The notes below the pieces were generated by a model, which made no database searches, was not told the DNA's origin, and saw only the letters and a list, made by a program, of their open reading frames with translations. 64,000 nt of DNA from NCBI RefSeq assembly GCF_000767615.3, contig NZ_CP009553.3:930001-994000 (forward strand), given 5' to 3'. Position 1 is the stretch's first letter. Every line of letters begins with the position of its first letter. Below are positions 52,521 through 62,891 of the stretch, piece by piece. A program made the translations under genes and the position numbers. Origin of the DNA: Pandoraea pnomenusa. Its GTDB lineage: Bacteria; Pseudomonadota; Gammaproteobacteria; Burkholderiales; Burkholderiaceae.

Positions 52521-53132
52521 TCAGGGCGCGCGCGGCGTATCGGTGTGGAGGTCGTCCAGCGTGTTGACATTGTAAAACGGACGCTCGTCGCCGAAGTGAA
52601 CTTGTACGGCCTTGTGGCGCGCCAGCCACGCCCGGACCCGATGCTCGCCCGCCACGAGCGTCGCGGCAAGGTCGTCGGCCAGCGATCGGTGCAAAAGCGC
52701 GAATACTGGATGCGGGCCGTGTGCCGTTGCGGCATAGGCGGCCAACGGCGGCGTGGTGTCGCCCGTGTCGATCAGCGCGGCCGCCAGCCGCGTGGCCAGG
52801 TCCTCCGGCAAATAGGGGGTGTCGCACGGCACGGTGAGGACATAGTCCGTACGTGCGGCACGCAAACCCGCCAGCATGCCAGCGAGCGGGCCGGCGAAAT
52901 CCTGGGTCTCATCGCTGACCACCGGGGCACCGAGCGCCGCATAGGCGTCGCCATTCCGGTTGGCGCTGATGATCAGCGCCGAGACCTGGGGGCGCAAGCG
53001 TTCGATGACATGTGCGGCGAGTGGACGTCCGGCAAAAGGCTGCAACCCTTTGTCGCGTCCGCCCATGCGCTGACCGCGCCCGCCCGCGAGCACCAGGCCG
53101 GTGATGGCGTGACGGGAGAGGGCGGGGGGCAT
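52521..53132 (-). CDS. mobA: Molybdenum cofactor guanylyltransferase MobA
   Basis: A 203-residue enzyme that joins GMP from GTP to Mo-molybdopterin, giving the bis-MGD precursor for enzymes such as nitrate reductase and formate dehydrogenase. The N-terminal nucleotide-binding loop is VLAGGRGQRMGGRDKGLQPF. DYVLTVPCDTPYLPEDLATR holds the metal-binding Asp. It lies 98 bp upstream of moeA and 23 bp after the exported hypothetical, all on the minus strand. Confidence 0.92.
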   Translation of the reverse strand: MPPALSRHAITGLVLAGGRGQRMGGRDKGLQPFAGRPLAAHVIERLRPQVSALIISANRNGDAYAALGAPVVSDETQDFAGPLAGMLAGLRAARTDYVLTVPCDTPYLPEDLATRLAAALIDTGDTTPPLAAYAATAHGPHPVFALLHRSLADDLAATLVAGEHRVRAWLARHKAVQVHFGDERPFYNVNTLDDLHTDTPRAP

Positions 53133-53155
53133 GAGCGGTGGCTTCCCGAACGGCG

Positions 53156-54013
53156 TCAGGAGCGGTTCAGCGCGATGACGCGGCCGTTGGCGTCGAACCA
53201 GACGGCACCGTCGCCGAGCATCACGCCCTGATCGCGCGCGAACATGAGGCGCGGCACCGCGGCACCGATCGTGCGAACGTAACCGTCAGTGAAAATCTCG
53301 TTGTAGCGCGCCAGCAGTGACTTCGGGTTGCGAAGGATCAATGTCTTGCCGCGCAGCGAGACGTGCAGCGGATATCGGATGGATTGGGCGACCACATCGC
53401 GACGATCGTCGAGCACGCCTTTGCGGAACTGCGTGGCGGCGCGGTTGACGGTCTCGTCGTCGCTCACGCCGGCCGCACCGTACAAGTGGTCGATCTTGCC
53501 GGTCTGGATGCTGGAGAGTGCCAGCTCGAACGGCACCGAGCGGCCGCTGCGCAGATCCTTCCACTGACCGGAGATGACTTCGCAACTCGACGACGCACCG
53601 CGCTGACGGTCGATATCGCCGTTGGCGGCGAACTCGCCCTCGAAGGTGCCGCGCGGCATGCCGCCGGCGTCGAACTCGGTCAGGTGCACGCGGGTCTTGT
53701 TCTCGATCTTGCCGGTCAGATGCGTGTCGCTTTGCGACGACGCGTTGGCGTAGCGACCTTCGAGCTTGCCACCCGACGACGGACGCAGCACGAGGCGCAG
53801 CGGATTGCGATCGCCGAGTTGACCGCTGTAAGTCATCAGCCGGTTCGCGACGTCGCGCCCGGCGGGGTCACAATCGGCACGCGCGGTGACAGGCGAGAGC
53901 ACAACGAAGGACAGTGCCATTGCGCTCGCACTGGCGGCAATGAGACGACGGGTGCGACGAGTAATGGTCAGAGAGTCTCGGACACCACTACCGTCCGGGG
54001 CAACAGGGATCAT
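53156..54013 (-). CDS. Exported hypothetical protein
   Basis: A 285-residue protein with an N-terminal basic stretch and signal peptide (LIAASASAMALSFVVLSPVT, likely cleaved after TARA). The mature part has many beta-type repeats and Cys residues early and mid-chain (DCDPAGRDV, SSCEVISGQW). I know no family. The start at 54013 (MIPVAPDGSG) is approximate. It sits inside the molybdenum-cofactor cluster without an evident role in it. Confidence 0.6.
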   Translation of the reverse strand: MIPVAPDGSGVRDSLTITRRTRRLIAASASAMALSFVVLSPVTARADCDPAGRDVANRLMTYSGQLGDRNPLRLVLRPSSGGKLEGRYANASSQSDTHLTGKIENKTRVHLTEFDAGGMPRGTFEGEFAANGDIDRQRGASSSCEVISGQWKDLRSGRSVPFELALSSIQTGKIDHLYGAAGVSDDETVNRAATQFRKGVLDDRRDVVAQSIRYPLHVSLRGKTLILRNPKSLLARYNEIFTDGYVRTIGAAVPRLMFARDQGVMLGDGAVWFDANGRVIALNRS

Positions 54014-54080
54014 GAGTTGAGAAAAAGAATTCGGTAAGTCGAAAGCGTGCCGACGAACGGACGGGCGATGCTCGTCGCGC

Positions 54081-55208
54081 TCATCCGCCGATGTAGGACA
54101 TCTCCACTTTCGGTGGGGCGCCTTCGGGCAGGCCGGTGGCCGCCGTGCGCAGGGCGGAATACCGGTCGGTGCGTGCATGCCAGATGTCGCCGATGACGGT
54201 CGAGATCTGTGCGTCGCTCGCGCCATTGCGCAGCAGCGAGCGCAGATCGTGACCGGCGCTCGCGAACAGGCACAGGTACAGCTTGCCTTCCGTAGACAAC
54301 CGCGCCCGCGAACAAGTGCCGCAAAAGGCGCGCGTGACGGAGGAAATGACGCCGACTTCGCCGCCGCCGTCACGGTAACGCCAGCGCTGTGCCGTTTCCC
54401 CGGGATAGTTGGGCTCGAGCGGCTCGACCGGCAATGCGTCGTTGATTCGCGCGATGACGTCGGCCGACGGCAGCACTTCGTCCATGCGCCAGCCGTTCGA
54501 CGTGCCGACGTCCATATATTCAATGAAACGCAGGACCACGCCGCTGCCATGGAAATGGCGCGCCATGGGCACGATATCGGCGTCGTTCGTGCCGCGCTTG
54601 ACCACCATGTTTACCTTCACCGGACCGAGGCCGACGTGTTGCGCCTCGGCAATTCCTTCGAGCACCTTGGCGACCGGGAAGTCGACGTCGTTCATCCGGC
54701 GGAAGATCGTGTCGTCGAGGCTGTCCAGGCTGACGGTCACGCGCGTCAGGCCGGCGTCCTTGAGCGACTGCGCTCGCCGCGCCAGCAGCGAACCGTTGGT
54801 GGTGAGCGTGATATCCACCGGCTTGCCCGACGGGGTGCGCAGCCGGGCCAGCATCTCGATCAGGCGTTCAATGTGCTTTCGCAGCAGCGGCTCCCCGCCC
54901 GTGAGCCGCAGCTTTTCCACGCCGTGCTCGATGAACAGGCGTGCCGCGCGCTCGATCTCTTCGAACGAGAGCAGCGACGATTGCGGCAGGAAGGCGTAGT
55001 CCTTGTCGAACACGTCCTTCGGCATGCAATACACGCAGCGGAAGTTGCAACGATCGGTCACCGAGATCCGCAGGTCGTGCAGCGGCCGCGCCAGCGCATC
55101 TTCGAGATGGCCGGTCGCGGCACGCACTTGTGCGGGCAACTGCGGCGAATGCGTCGTATAACGCGCATCGCTTCGCAAATCGGTGAGTCGGATGATCGTT
55201 TCGGTCAT
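54081..55208 (-). CDS. moaA: GTP 3',8-cyclase MoaA
   Basis: A 375-residue radical SAM enzyme, first step of molybdopterin synthesis. The N-terminal 4Fe-4S/SAM motif is CNFRCVYC, the second cluster is [18 protein letters not shown], and the C-terminal Gly-Gly (SYIGG) is the hallmark that enters the active site. It also has MDVGTSNGW. With mobA and moeA it forms the Mo-cofactor cluster. MoaC, MoaD, MoaE and MoeB are not in the window. An N-terminal extension of about 40 residues precedes the radical SAM core. Confidence 0.95.
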   Translation of the reverse strand: MTETIIRLTDLRSDARYTTHSPQLPAQVRAATGHLEDALARPLHDLRISVTDRCNFRCVYCMPKDVFDKDYAFLPQSSLLSFEEIERAARLFIEHGVEKLRLTGGEPLLRKHIERLIEMLARLRTPSGKPVDITLTTNGSLLARRAQSLKDAGLTRVTVSLDSLDDTIFRRMNDVDFPVAKVLEGIAEAQHVGLGPVKVNMVVKRGTNDADIVPMARHFHGSGVVLRFIEYMDVGTSNGWRMDEVLPSADVIARINDALPVEPLEPNYPGETAQRWRYRDGGGEVGVISSVTRAFCGTCSRARLSTEGKLYLCLFASAGHDLRSLLRNGASDAQISTVIGDIWHARTDRYSALRTAATGLPEGAPPKVEMSYIGG

Positions 55209-55537
55209 GGTGGGGTCTTGGCTTGCGTCTCCATTCTAACGAATTGGCCTGTCGGGCGCCGAAGACGCCGAAAAGTGCCCGAAGCGGGCATCGCGGACAT
55301 CGGATATCGGTACCGGGACATGCGTTGCAAGACGTCAAACCCGCATGCCGACACACGATACGGACAGGTGGAGACGGAGACAAGTCGGGACAATGCGGGG
55401 TTGCGGCGAGAGGGCGTGCGCCACCATCAACAAAAAAAGGAGGCCGAAGCCTCCTTTTCTGGCGTCACGCGTGGGGTGGTGGGGCGTGTCGCTCGACGTC
55501 CGGACGGCATCACCGCCCGAGCGTCATGCGATCGGCC
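55209..55537. other. Spacer between moaA and rne
   Basis: 329 bp with no gene. Its notable content is the rne terminator (55435-55458). The stretch 55280-55320 has several gatatc/gacatc near-repeats. I see no -35/-10 pair for moaA. Confidence 0.5.
55435..55458 (-). terminator. Terminator of rne with cUUCGg loop
   Basis: AAAAGGAGGC (55435-55444) and GCCTCCTTTT (55449-55458) form a 10-bp stem. On the minus strand the loop is TTCG closed by C-G, an extra-stable tetraloop, followed by seven T. Confidence 0.93.
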
Positions 55538-58500
55538 TCAGACCACGTGATGCGACGTGCCGCGCGTTTCCACTTGCTCCATCGGGCCGCTATTGAGCGG
55601 TGCCGGCGCGCGGCGCTCACGCTGCACGTGCGGGGCCGGGACGACCTGCGCCGCGGCTTCCTGCGCCGCACGGTGCTTGTCGGCGTCCGTATGCACCCAG
55701 ACGAGGCCCACGCTCGCAAGCGTGGATTCCAGCTCGCTGTGCTTGAGCGTCGGTGCCGCGGCCACCGGAGCGGCGCGTTGTGTGACGACTTCGGTCGCGG
55801 CGGCGGCCGCTTCCGGTGCTGCCGACACGGCCTGAACCGTTGCGGCCGCGGCGGGCGCTTCCACGGCTTCCACCACCTTGTCGGTTTCGACCACCTTGGC
55901 GGCGTGGGCAGCTTGGGGCGCCTCCGTCTCGACCTGGGCCTGCACGGGTTCCGCCGCGCTTCCGGCGACCTCTGCCACTTCCGTGGCCGGACTGGCCGAC
56001 GGGGCGCTGGCGGTCGCCGCGGTCGCCGCGATTTCCGTCAAGGCCTGTGCGGGGACTTCGGCTTGGGCCGGCGCCGGCGTCACCACGGGCAGCGGCGCGC
56101 TGACCGGCGGTACGACCGGCGCGGTGGCAACCTGCTCGACCGGCAGCGGCGTCACGTTCACCGGTGCGACCGGCTCCGAGATCACCGGCGCCTGCACTGC
56201 GGGCACGGCCACCGGCGCGGCTTCGGTCAGCGTTGCAACCGGGGCTGCCGGGGCTGCCGGGACTTCAGCGCGCTCGGCGTGGGCCGGGGCGGGCGTCGGT
56301 TCGGTACGGGGTGCCATCGCGGCGGGGGCGACCGGAGCTTGCTCGGCGCGCTCCAGCGCTTCGCCAGCCGCGTTTTCCACGCCTTCGTGCGTCGGCAGCG
56401 GGGTGCTTGCGGCGGCGCTTTCCACGGTTTCGGACGTTGCGCCCTCTGCGTGCTCGCCGTCGGCGCTCAGTTGCTGCTCGCCGGCTTCGCGCTCGCGGCG
56501 GCCGCCACGGCGACCACGGCGACGGCTGCGGCGGCGTTCTTCACCCGCTTGCTCGCCTTCCTCGGTGTTGACCGGCGCGCCTTCGACCTGTGCGGTCAGG
56601 TGATCCTGTTCGAGCGCGTCCTGATCGGCGACGACCGGCGCTGCTGCTGCGGCGACGACGGCGCGTTGCGGTGCGACCTGCTGGTCTTCCGCACCTTCGG
56701 TTTGGCGGCGCTCGCGGCGCTCGTTGCGGTCGCGGCGGCTACCGCGCTCACGGCCTTCGCGCGGCTCGCGGGCCTCATCGGCGCGGACGTCCTGAGCCGG
56801 CTGACGTTGAGCGTCGTCGCGCTCACGCTTGTCACGGCCCTCCTGACGATCACCACGCTCGCCACGTTCCGCGCGCTCGTTACGTTCGTTGCGCTCATTG
56901 CGGTCGGCGCGCTCGCCACGCTCCGGACGGGTGCCACGACCCTCGCCACGACCCTCGCCACGACCCTCGCGAGCTTCACGTCCTTCGCGACCCTCACGTG
57001 CCGGCTGGCCGGCGTTGTCCTTGCCTGCCTTGTCGTCGCGAGCGTTGCCACGGCGGTTTCGGTTCTGTTGATGCGGGCGCTCATGGCGCTCGCGCGGTGC
57101 ACGGGCTGCCGGCTTGGCCGGCGCTTCAGCCGCGGCCGGTGCGGGTGCCGCGGCGGGCTCGAGGCCCAGCAGGCGCTTCACAAAACCGATGAAACCACCG
57201 CTGCGGGCGGGAGCGGCGGCGGGCGTAGCCGCAGCAACCGGCTCCGGACGCGGCTGTGCCGTCGGTGCCGGTTGCTCGGGCGTAATGCCCTTGACGGCGG
57301 CTTCCTGACGCGGGCGCACGTCTTCCTTCTTCTTGCTGTAGCCGGCCGGATCGTCTTCCAGCGAACGGGCCGCTTCCTCGGCGAGCGAGTAGCTGGCCTT
57401 CGGGGCGTCCAGACGCGGATCGTCGAAGCGCAGGCGTTCGAGCTTGTAGTGCGGCGTTTCGAGATGCTTGTTCGGGATCAGCAGCACGCCGACCTTGAAG
57501 CGTGCTTCGATCTTGTTGATTTCCTGACGCTTTTCATTGAGCAGGAATGCGGCGACCTCGACCGGCACCTGGCAGTGGATGGCTGCCGTGTGCTCTTTCA
57601 TCGCTTCTTCCTGGATGATGCGCAGGACCTGAAGCGCCGACGATTCGGCGTCGCGGATATGGCCGGTGCCGTTGCAGCGCGGGCAGGTCACGTGCGTGCC
57701 TTCGGACAGCGACGGACGCAGGCGCTGGCGCGAGAGCTCCATCAGGCCGAAACGCGAGATCTTGCCCATCTGGACGCGCGCACGGTCGTGCTTGAGCGCA
57801 TCCTTCACACGTTGTTCGACTTCACGCTGGCTCTTGGCCGACTCCATGTCGATGAAGTCGATCACGATCAGGCCGCCAAGATCGCGCAGGCGCAACTGGC
57901 GCGCGACTTCGTCGGCCGCTTCCAGATTGGTGCGCAGGGCCGTTTCCTCGATGTCGGCGCCCTTGGTGGCTCGCGCAGAGTTCACGTCGATCGAAACCAG
58001 GGCTTCGGTGTGGTCGATCACGATGGCGCCGCCCGAGGGCAACGGCACCTGACGCGAGTATGCCGTCTCGATCTGGTGTTCGATCTGGAAGCGCGAGAAC
58101 AGCGGCACGTCGTCGCGGTACTGTTTCACGCGATTGAGGTGATCGGGCATGACCACCTGCATGAAATTGCGCGCCTGTTCGGAGATTTCTTCGGTATCGA
58201 TGAGGATTTCACCGATGTCCGGCTGGAAGTAGTCGCGGATGGCGCGGATGACCAGGCTCGATTCGAGATAGATCAGCGCCGAGTCGCGCGGCAGCTCGAT
58301 ATTCTTGGCGGCGCCTTCGATGGCGTTCCAGAGTTGCAGCAGGTAGTTCAGATCCCACTGCAGTTCTTCGGCCGAGCGGCCGATGCCTGCGGTGCGGGCG
58401 ATGATGCTCATGCCTTCCGGCAACTCGAGCTGGCCCATCGTCTCGCGCAGTTCCTGACGGTCTTCGCCCTCGATGCGGCGCGATACGCCACCGCCGCGCG

Positions 58501-58897
58501 GGTTGTTCGGCATCAGCACGAGGTAGCGGCCGGCCAGCGAGATGAACGTGGTCAGGGCTGCGCCCTTGTTGCCGCGCTCTTCCTTTTCGACCTGAACGAT
58601 GAGCTCCTGACCTTCGGAGAGGGCGTCCTGAATGCGCGCATTGCGCACATCGGCACCGTCGCGGAAGTATGCGCGAGCCACTTCCTTGAACGGAAGGAAG
58701 CCGTGGCGACCTTCGCCGTAGTTGACGAAGCAGGCTTCGAGGGAGGGTTCGATACGGGTGATGATGCCCTTGTAGATATTGCCTTTACGCTGTTCGCGTC
58801 CGGCCGTCTCGATATCGATGTCGATGAGTTTCTGCCCATCGACGATTGCCACGCGCAGTTCTTCCTGCTGCGTGGCGTTGAACAACATGCGTTTCAT
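55538..58897 (-). CDS. rne: Ribonuclease E
   Basis: A 1119-residue endoribonuclease, core of the RNA degradosome. It starts [20 protein letters not shown], with the S1 domain ([20 protein letters not shown]), the 5'-sensor and RNase H-like fold, and catalytic Asp residues in [13 protein letters not shown]. The Zn-link is [12 protein letters not shown] (about residues 403-406). After about 520 residues the chain becomes disordered: Arg/Glu-rich ([18 protein letters not shown]), then a long Ala/Pro/Val stretch, then a conserved C-terminal segment ([15 protein letters not shown]). The disordered half presumably scaffolds the degradosome and binds RNA. Confidence 0.95.
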   Translation of the reverse strand: MKRMLFNATQQEELRVAIVDGQKLIDIDIETAGREQRKGNIYKGIITRIEPSLEACFVNYGEGRHGFLPFKEVARAYFRDGADVRNARIQDALSEGQELIVQVEKEERGNKGAALTTFISLAGRYLVLMPNNPRGGGVSRRIEGEDRQELRETMGQLELPEGMSIIARTAGIGRSAEELQWDLNYLLQLWNAIEGAAKNIELPRDSALIYLESSLVIRAIRDYFQPDIGEILIDTEEISEQARNFMQVVMPDHLNRVKQYRDDVPLFSRFQIEHQIETAYSRQVPLPSGGAIVIDHTEALVSIDVNSARATKGADIEETALRTNLEAADEVARQLRLRDLGGLIVIDFIDMESAKSQREVEQRVKDALKHDRARVQMGKISRFGLMELSRQRLRPSLSEGTHVTCPRCNGTGHIRDAESSALQVLRIIQEEAMKEHTAAIHCQVPVEVAAFLLNEKRQEINKIEARFKVGVLLIPNKHLETPHYKLERLRFDDPRLDAPKASYSLAEEAARSLEDDPAGYSKKKEDVRPRQEAAVKGITPEQPAPTAQPRPEPVAAATPAAAPARSGGFIGFVKRLLGLEPAAAPAPAAAEAPAKPAARAPRERHERPHQQNRNRRGNARDDKAGKDNAGQPAREGREGREAREGRGEGRGEGRGTRPERGERADRNERNERNERAERGERGDRQEGRDKRERDDAQRQPAQDVRADEAREPREGRERGSRRDRNERRERRQTEGAEDQQVAPQRAVVAAAAAPVVADQDALEQDHLTAQVEGAPVNTEEGEQAGEERRRSRRRGRRGGRREREAGEQQLSADGEHAEGATSETVESAAASTPLPTHEGVENAAGEALERAEQAPVAPAAMAPRTEPTPAPAHAERAEVPAAPAAPVATLTEAAPVAVPAVQAPVISEPVAPVNVTPLPVEQVATAPVVPPVSAPLPVVTPAPAQAEVPAQALTEIAATAATASAPSASPATEVAEVAGSAAEPVQAQVETEAPQAAHAAKVVETDKVVEAVEAPAAAATVQAVSAAPEAAAAATEVVTQRAAPVAAAPTLKHSELESTLASVGLVWVHTDADKHRAAQEAAAQVVPAPHVQRERRAPAPLNSGPMEQVETRGTSHHVV

Positions 58898-59516
58898 GAA
58901 AACGACTCCCACCCGCCGCAGATGCCAATGTGCAGTGCGTCGGGCACGTATCACTCGAGTTATCCAACACGCGAGGTTCGAGCCGGGAGTGGAAGAATTG
59001 CCGGGGGGTCCGGGCGATGAGGCCGACGGACGCTATGGCGCCAGGAATACGTTTTCGCGCTCACCCGGATCCGCCCAGGCACCGGAAAATTCCGGCCCGG
59101 CGCGAGTCACTTCGGGCTTGCAGTCCATACCAAGAGAAACTGGACGAGAAACTTCATCAACGTTTTCTCGGGGCGCCTGCCGACACTTATTCTTCTTGTG
59201 ACGGCGCCTCACTTCGACTATTGCGCGAACGATATTCACAAAGCGATCAGCCCTGACAATGGAGCCCGGTCTGATCGCCAAAAAATTCTATAACCACCAA
59301 CTCTATCCGCGTCCCGCGCGCTGCGACCGAAGCGGCCTATGGGCCCACTTCCTGCCGACGCTGCGTGACGTGCGTGCGCTCGCTGCTCCAGGTTCACCGA
59401 ACGAGCAGCCGGTCCGGGGTGCAAGTAAAATACCGTTTTGGGGTATGCACCGACAGACGTGGGGATTTGGCATGATTCCCGCTACCACCACCCCTGTTGG
59501 GCAAATTATATTCATA
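58898..59516. promoter_or_regulatory. Divergent rne/rluC regulatory region
   Basis: 619 bp with no supported gene. In other bacteria the rne leader is several hundred nt long and mediates autoregulation, so much of this may be rne 5' untranslated RNA. A plus-strand AT-rich stretch (aaattatattcataatg, 59503-59519) precedes rluC. On the minus strand TATAGA near 59290 is a -10 candidate. None is strong. Confidence 0.5.
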
Positions 59517-60521
59517 ATGAATGAGTTAGGCAAAAGTCGGCAGAAAATGGTTTCGCCGGCGTCCGCACCGCAGGTCCGCCTCGTCGAAGTCGACGACGGC
59601 TCGGCCGGGCAGCGTATCGATAATTTCCTCTTGCGCGAGTGCAAAGGAGTCCCGAAAAGCCACGTCTACCGCATCCTGCGTAGCGGGGAAGTCCGCGTCA
59701 ACAAGGGGCGGGTAGACGCCGCCTATCGACTCGTCCTTGGCGATATCGTGCGGATTCCGCCGGTCAGGGTCGCCACGCCGGCCGCCGACGCGGCCGTCCA
59801 CGTACCGGCCGCCACGTTCCCCGTGTTGTTCGAAGACGACTACCTGCTGGCGATCGACAAGCCCGCCGGCGTGGCCGTGCACGGCGGCAGCGGCGTCTCG
59901 TTCGGCGTGATCGAGCAACTGCGTCGTGCCCTGCCGCATCTGAAATTCCTCGAGTTGGTGCATCGTCTGGATCGCGAGACATCCGGCATTCTGCTGCTGG
60001 CGAAAAAGCGCGCGGCACTGGTCGGCATGCACGAGCAGATCCGCCACAACCGGATGGACAAGCGTTATCTGGCGTGCGTGACCGGCGAATGGCGCGATCG
60101 GCAACGTGCGGTCAAGGCGCCGCTATATAAATATGTGACGGCGGAAGGGGAGCGTCGTGTCCGGGTGCAGGAAGATGGCCAGGCGTCCCATACGGTATTT
60201 CGCATGATGGAATCCCTGCCGCCATACACGTTGCTCGAAGCGGAACTGAAAACGGGACGCACCCATCAGATTCGCGTTCACCTCGCGCATTGCGGCACGC
60301 CCATTGTCGGGGACGACAAATATGGCGACTTCACGCTGAACAAGACGCTGGCGCGCCCGGGGAGCCGGCCCGGCATCAAGCGGATGTTTTTGCATGCATG
60401 GCGATTGAAATTCACCCATCCGGTGCTTGATACGCCGATTGCACTGGAAGCCGCGTTGCCGCCAGAATGTGAGCAATTCCTGAATCAACTTCGAGGCGCT
60501 TCCGCCGATGCCAAGCTCTGA
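59517..60521 (+). CDS. rluC: 23S rRNA pseudouridine synthase RluC
   Basis: A 334-residue RsuA/RluA family enzyme that isomerises uridines of 23S rRNA. An N-terminal S4 domain (QRIDNFLLRECKGVPKSHVY) is followed by the catalytic domain; the catalytic Asp is in VHRLDRETSGILLLAKK. RTHQIRVHLAHCGTPIVGDD is the next conserved block. The start MNELGKSRQK is likely; an in-frame alternative is MVSPASAPQ. It is the first gene of a chain: 14-bp overlap to the HAD gene, 4-bp overlap onward to the Rieske gene. Confidence 0.92.
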   Translation: MNELGKSRQKMVSPASAPQVRLVEVDDGSAGQRIDNFLLRECKGVPKSHVYRILRSGEVRVNKGRVDAAYRLVLGDIVRIPPVRVATPAADAAVHVPAATFPVLFEDDYLLAIDKPAGVAVHGGSGVSFGVIEQLRRALPHLKFLELVHRLDRETSGILLLAKKRAALVGMHEQIRHNRMDKRYLACVTGEWRDRQRAVKAPLYKYVTAEGERRVRVQEDGQASHTVFRMMESLPPYTLLEAELKTGRTHQIRVHLAHCGTPIVGDDKYGDFTLNKTLARPGSRPGIKRMFLHAWRLKFTHPVLDTPIALEAALPPECEQFLNQLRGASADAKL

Positions 60522-61170
60522 ATTCGACCTGGTCGTGTTCGACTGGGATGGGACGTTGATGGACTCAACGCCCACCATTACCCGCTGCATCCAGGCCGCC
60601 TGCCGCGATCTGGGGTTGCCCGTGCCGTCCGACGAGGTGGCCAACCATGTGATTGGCCTCGGCTTGCGCGATGCGCTCCAGATGGCGGTGCCGTCACTCG
60701 ATCCCGCGCATTACCCGCGTCTGTCTGAGCGCTATCGCTTTCATTATTTGATAGGTGACAAGGAAACCGTGTTGTTCACGGGTGTTCGCGAACTGCTCGA
60801 GGAACTGCGTTCGCGGGGACGCTTTCTGGCGGTGGCGACGGGCAAATCGCGTGTGGGGCTCAATCGCGCGCTCGAATCTGCCGGTCTGATGCGCATGTTC
60901 GATGCAACCCGTTGTGCCGACGAGACATTTTCGAAGCCGCACCCGGCCATGCTGCAGGAACTCACGCGCGAGCTCGGTCAGGACCTGCGTCGCACGGTCA
61001 TGATCGGCGATACCACGCACGATCTGCAGATGGCGCGCAGCGCCGGCACGGCGGGCGTGGCGGTGGCCTATGGTGGTGCACATCCGCGCGAACAACTGGT
61101 GGCGCTCGAACCGGCGTACTGTGCCGGCAGCGTGACCGAGTTGCGCGATTGGCTGTTGGAGCGCGTGTGA
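60508..61170 (+). CDS. HAD-family phosphatase (phosphoglycolate-phosphatase-like)
   Basis: A 220-residue hydrolase. HAD motif I is VVFDWDGTLMDSTPT (nucleophile Asp). The cap is helical, the Lys motif is FSKPHPAMLQE, and motif IV is MIGDTTHDLQMA. It resembles Gph/PhoE-type phosphatases; the substrate could be phosphoglycolate or another sugar phosphate. Its start overlaps rluC by 14 bp and its stop overlaps the Rieske start (GTGA), so translational coupling is likely. Confidence 0.88.
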   Translation: MPSSEFDLVVFDWDGTLMDSTPTITRCIQAACRDLGLPVPSDEVANHVIGLGLRDALQMAVPSLDPAHYPRLSERYRFHYLIGDKETVLFTGVRELLEELRSRGRFLAVATGKSRVGLNRALESAGLMRMFDATRCADETFSKPHPAMLQELTRELGQDLRRTVMIGDTTHDLQMARSAGTAGVAVAYGGAHPREQLVALEPAYCAGSVTELRDWLLERV

Positions 61171-61667
61171 CGGACCTGCCGCCGCCCGCGGGGCCACTGC
61201 CGATCTGTCGAGGTGACGCGCTCGAGGACGGCGGGCGCGGTGTGCGCTTCGAGGTGTGCGTCGCCGGCCGCCGCACACCGGCGTTCGTGATTCGCTACGA
61301 AGGGCGCGTTTATGGTTATCTCAACCAGTGCGCGCACGTCCCCATGGAGCTGGACTGGTCGGAAGGCCAGTTTTTCGAGACGTCCGGCTTATACTTGATG
61401 TGCGCGACGCATGGCGCCGTGTACGAGCCCGACACCGGACACTGCGTGGGTGGCCCGTGTCAGGGTGGGGCGTTGCACCCCGTGCGCGTCGAAGAGCGGC
61501 GGGCAGACGCGGAATGCCCGAGCGGCGCGAACAGCGCACCGACCGCACCCGACACCTCTGGCGCGTCTGATGCATCGACTGCCGCGGGCGTCGCCGCGCC
61601 GTCCGGGACGACCGTCGTCTGGTGGCCCGATGCCTATATCGAGGCGCCCGACACCGCGCTGAACTGA
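61167..61667 (+). CDS. Rieske [2Fe-2S] domain protein
   Basis: A 166-residue soluble protein. The start is GTG at 61167, overlapping the HAD stop. The Rieske cluster ligands are in CAHVPM and CATHGAVY (Cys-x-His and Cys-x-x-His); YGYLNQCAHVPMELDW fits the ring-hydroxylating ferredoxin style. After about residue 105 comes an Ala/Ser/Thr/Pro-rich tail, then VVWWPDAYIEAPDTALN. It probably carries electrons to a partner not encoded here, and joins rluC, the HAD gene and sppA in one cluster. Confidence 0.87.
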   Translation: MTDLPPPAGPLPICRGDALEDGGRGVRFEVCVAGRRTPAFVIRYEGRVYGYLNQCAHVPMELDWSEGQFFETSGLYLMCATHGAVYEPDTGHCVGGPCQGGALHPVRVEERRADAECPSGANSAPTAPDTSGASDASTAAGVAAPSGTTVVWWPDAYIEAPDTALN

Positions 61668-61738
61668 TCGCGCGGGAAGCGGGAATCGGGGACGCCTTGC
61701 CACTTTCATCTATTTCTCCCACGCTCTCTGGATAACGT

Positions 61739-62791
61739 ATGGCCGACACTTTGCCGCCCGACTCATCCCGCTCCGAACCCGGCTTTGCCGCGCCGGGTGC
61801 CCGCCCGGCCGCCGGAGCTGGCGGCACTGGCCGCGACCCCCAGGAAGTGAAGCCGTGGGAGCGCGAGATGCTGGAAAAGGTGCTGATGGCCGGTATCCGC
61901 GAGCAGCGCGCCGCTCGCAGGTGGAAGATTTTCTTCCGGCTGCTGGTGCTCGCGATCGTCGCCTTGGTTGTCTGGTCGATCTCCGACTTTGACGGCGGTT
62001 CGACGACCGTTGGCGCGACATCCGGCAAGCACACCGCGCTCGTCACGCTCAGTGGCGAAATTGCGCCCGACTCGCAGGCGAGCGCGCAGAAGATCAATTC
62101 GGCGCTGGAGTCCGCCTTCGAGGACAGCTCGGCCGCCGGCGTGATCCTGCGCATCAACAGCCCGGGTGGCAGCCCGGTGCAGGCTGGCATGATCTACGAC
62201 GACATCGCGCGTTTGCGGGCGAAATATCCGAAGAAGCCGCTTTATGTCGTCGTCGAGGAAATCTGCGCCTCGGGCGGGTATTACGTCGCGGCGGCGGCCG
62301 ACAAGATCTACGTCGACAAGGCGAGCATCGTCGGCTCCATCGGCGTGTTGATGGACGGCTTCGGTTTTACCGGTCTGATGGACAAGCTCGGTATCGAGCG
62401 GCGTTTGCTGACCGCCGGCCGCAACAAGGGATTTCTTGACCCGTTCTCGCCGCAAACCGACCAGCAGAAGACGTATGCGCTCGATATGCTCGAGCAAGTC
62501 CATCAGCAGTTCATCGGGGCGGTCAAGAAAGGGCGCGGCAACCGCCTGAAAGACGATCCGGACCTGTTCAGCGGCCTGTTCTGGACAGGGCAGCGCTCGA
62601 TCGAGCTGGGGCTCGCGGACGGACTGGGCACGGTCGATTCGGTCGCGCGCGACGTGCTCAAGGCGCCGGATCTCGTCGACTACACCGTCAAGGAGAATCT
62701 GCCTGAGCGTGTGGCGCGTCGCTTCGGCGCGGCGGTCGGCGCGGCGGCGATGAAGACGATGATGATGGGCTCTGCGTTGTCGATGAAGTAA
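61739..62791 (+). CDS. sppA: Signal peptide peptidase SppA, S49 family
   Basis: A 350-residue membrane serine protease. A Pro/Gly-rich cytoplasmic lead is followed by one TM helix (IFFRLLVLAIVALVVWSISD). The S49 domain has the catalytic Ser178 in EEICASGGYY and the Lys216 base in LMDKLGIERR, with INSPGGSPVQAG and GSIGVLMDGFG. It degrades cleaved signal peptides and membrane proteins. Half-length (single-domain) type. Nearby rluC/HAD/Rieske genes precede it by 71 bp; a strong terminator follows. Confidence 0.93.
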   Translation: MADTLPPDSSRSEPGFAAPGARPAAGAGGTGRDPQEVKPWEREMLEKVLMAGIREQRAARRWKIFFRLLVLAIVALVVWSISDFDGGSTTVGATSGKHTALVTLSGEIAPDSQASAQKINSALESAFEDSSAAGVILRINSPGGSPVQAGMIYDDIARLRAKYPKKPLYVVVEEICASGGYYVAAAADKIYVDKASIVGSIGVLMDGFGFTGLMDKLGIERRLLTAGRNKGFLDPFSPQTDQQKTYALDMLEQVHQQFIGAVKKGRGNRLKDDPDLFSGLFWTGQRSIELGLADGLGTVDSVARDVLKAPDLVDYTVKENLPERVARRFGAAVGAAAMKTMMMGSALSMK

Positions 62792-62813
62792 TCCGTCCGT
62801 ACGCAAAGAGCAC

Positions 62814-62849
62814 AAAACCCCACGGAGATTCCGATTTCCGTGGGGTTTT
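62814..62849. terminator. Bidirectional terminator between sppA and the methyltransferase gene
   Basis: AAAACCCCACGGA (62814-62826) pairs with TCCGTGGGGTTTT (62837-62849), a 13-bp stem over a 10-nt loop with T runs on both sides. Confidence 0.9.
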
Positions 62850-62891
62850 TCGTTGCTGTCGCGAATGCCGGGATTTTCGACCTTTCGGAGG

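Noticed and set aside
53156..54550. Fusion of the exported hypothetical to moaA-antisense frame
   Set aside because: The frame stays open upstream of 54013 only as a shadow of moaA; a signal peptide follows the chosen start.
55223..59020. A 1265-residue open frame on the plus strand opposite rne
   Set aside because: It is an antisense shadow of rne caused by high GC. Its translation is low-complexity (Gly/Arg/Cys-rich) and the minus-strand protein has clear RNase E motifs.
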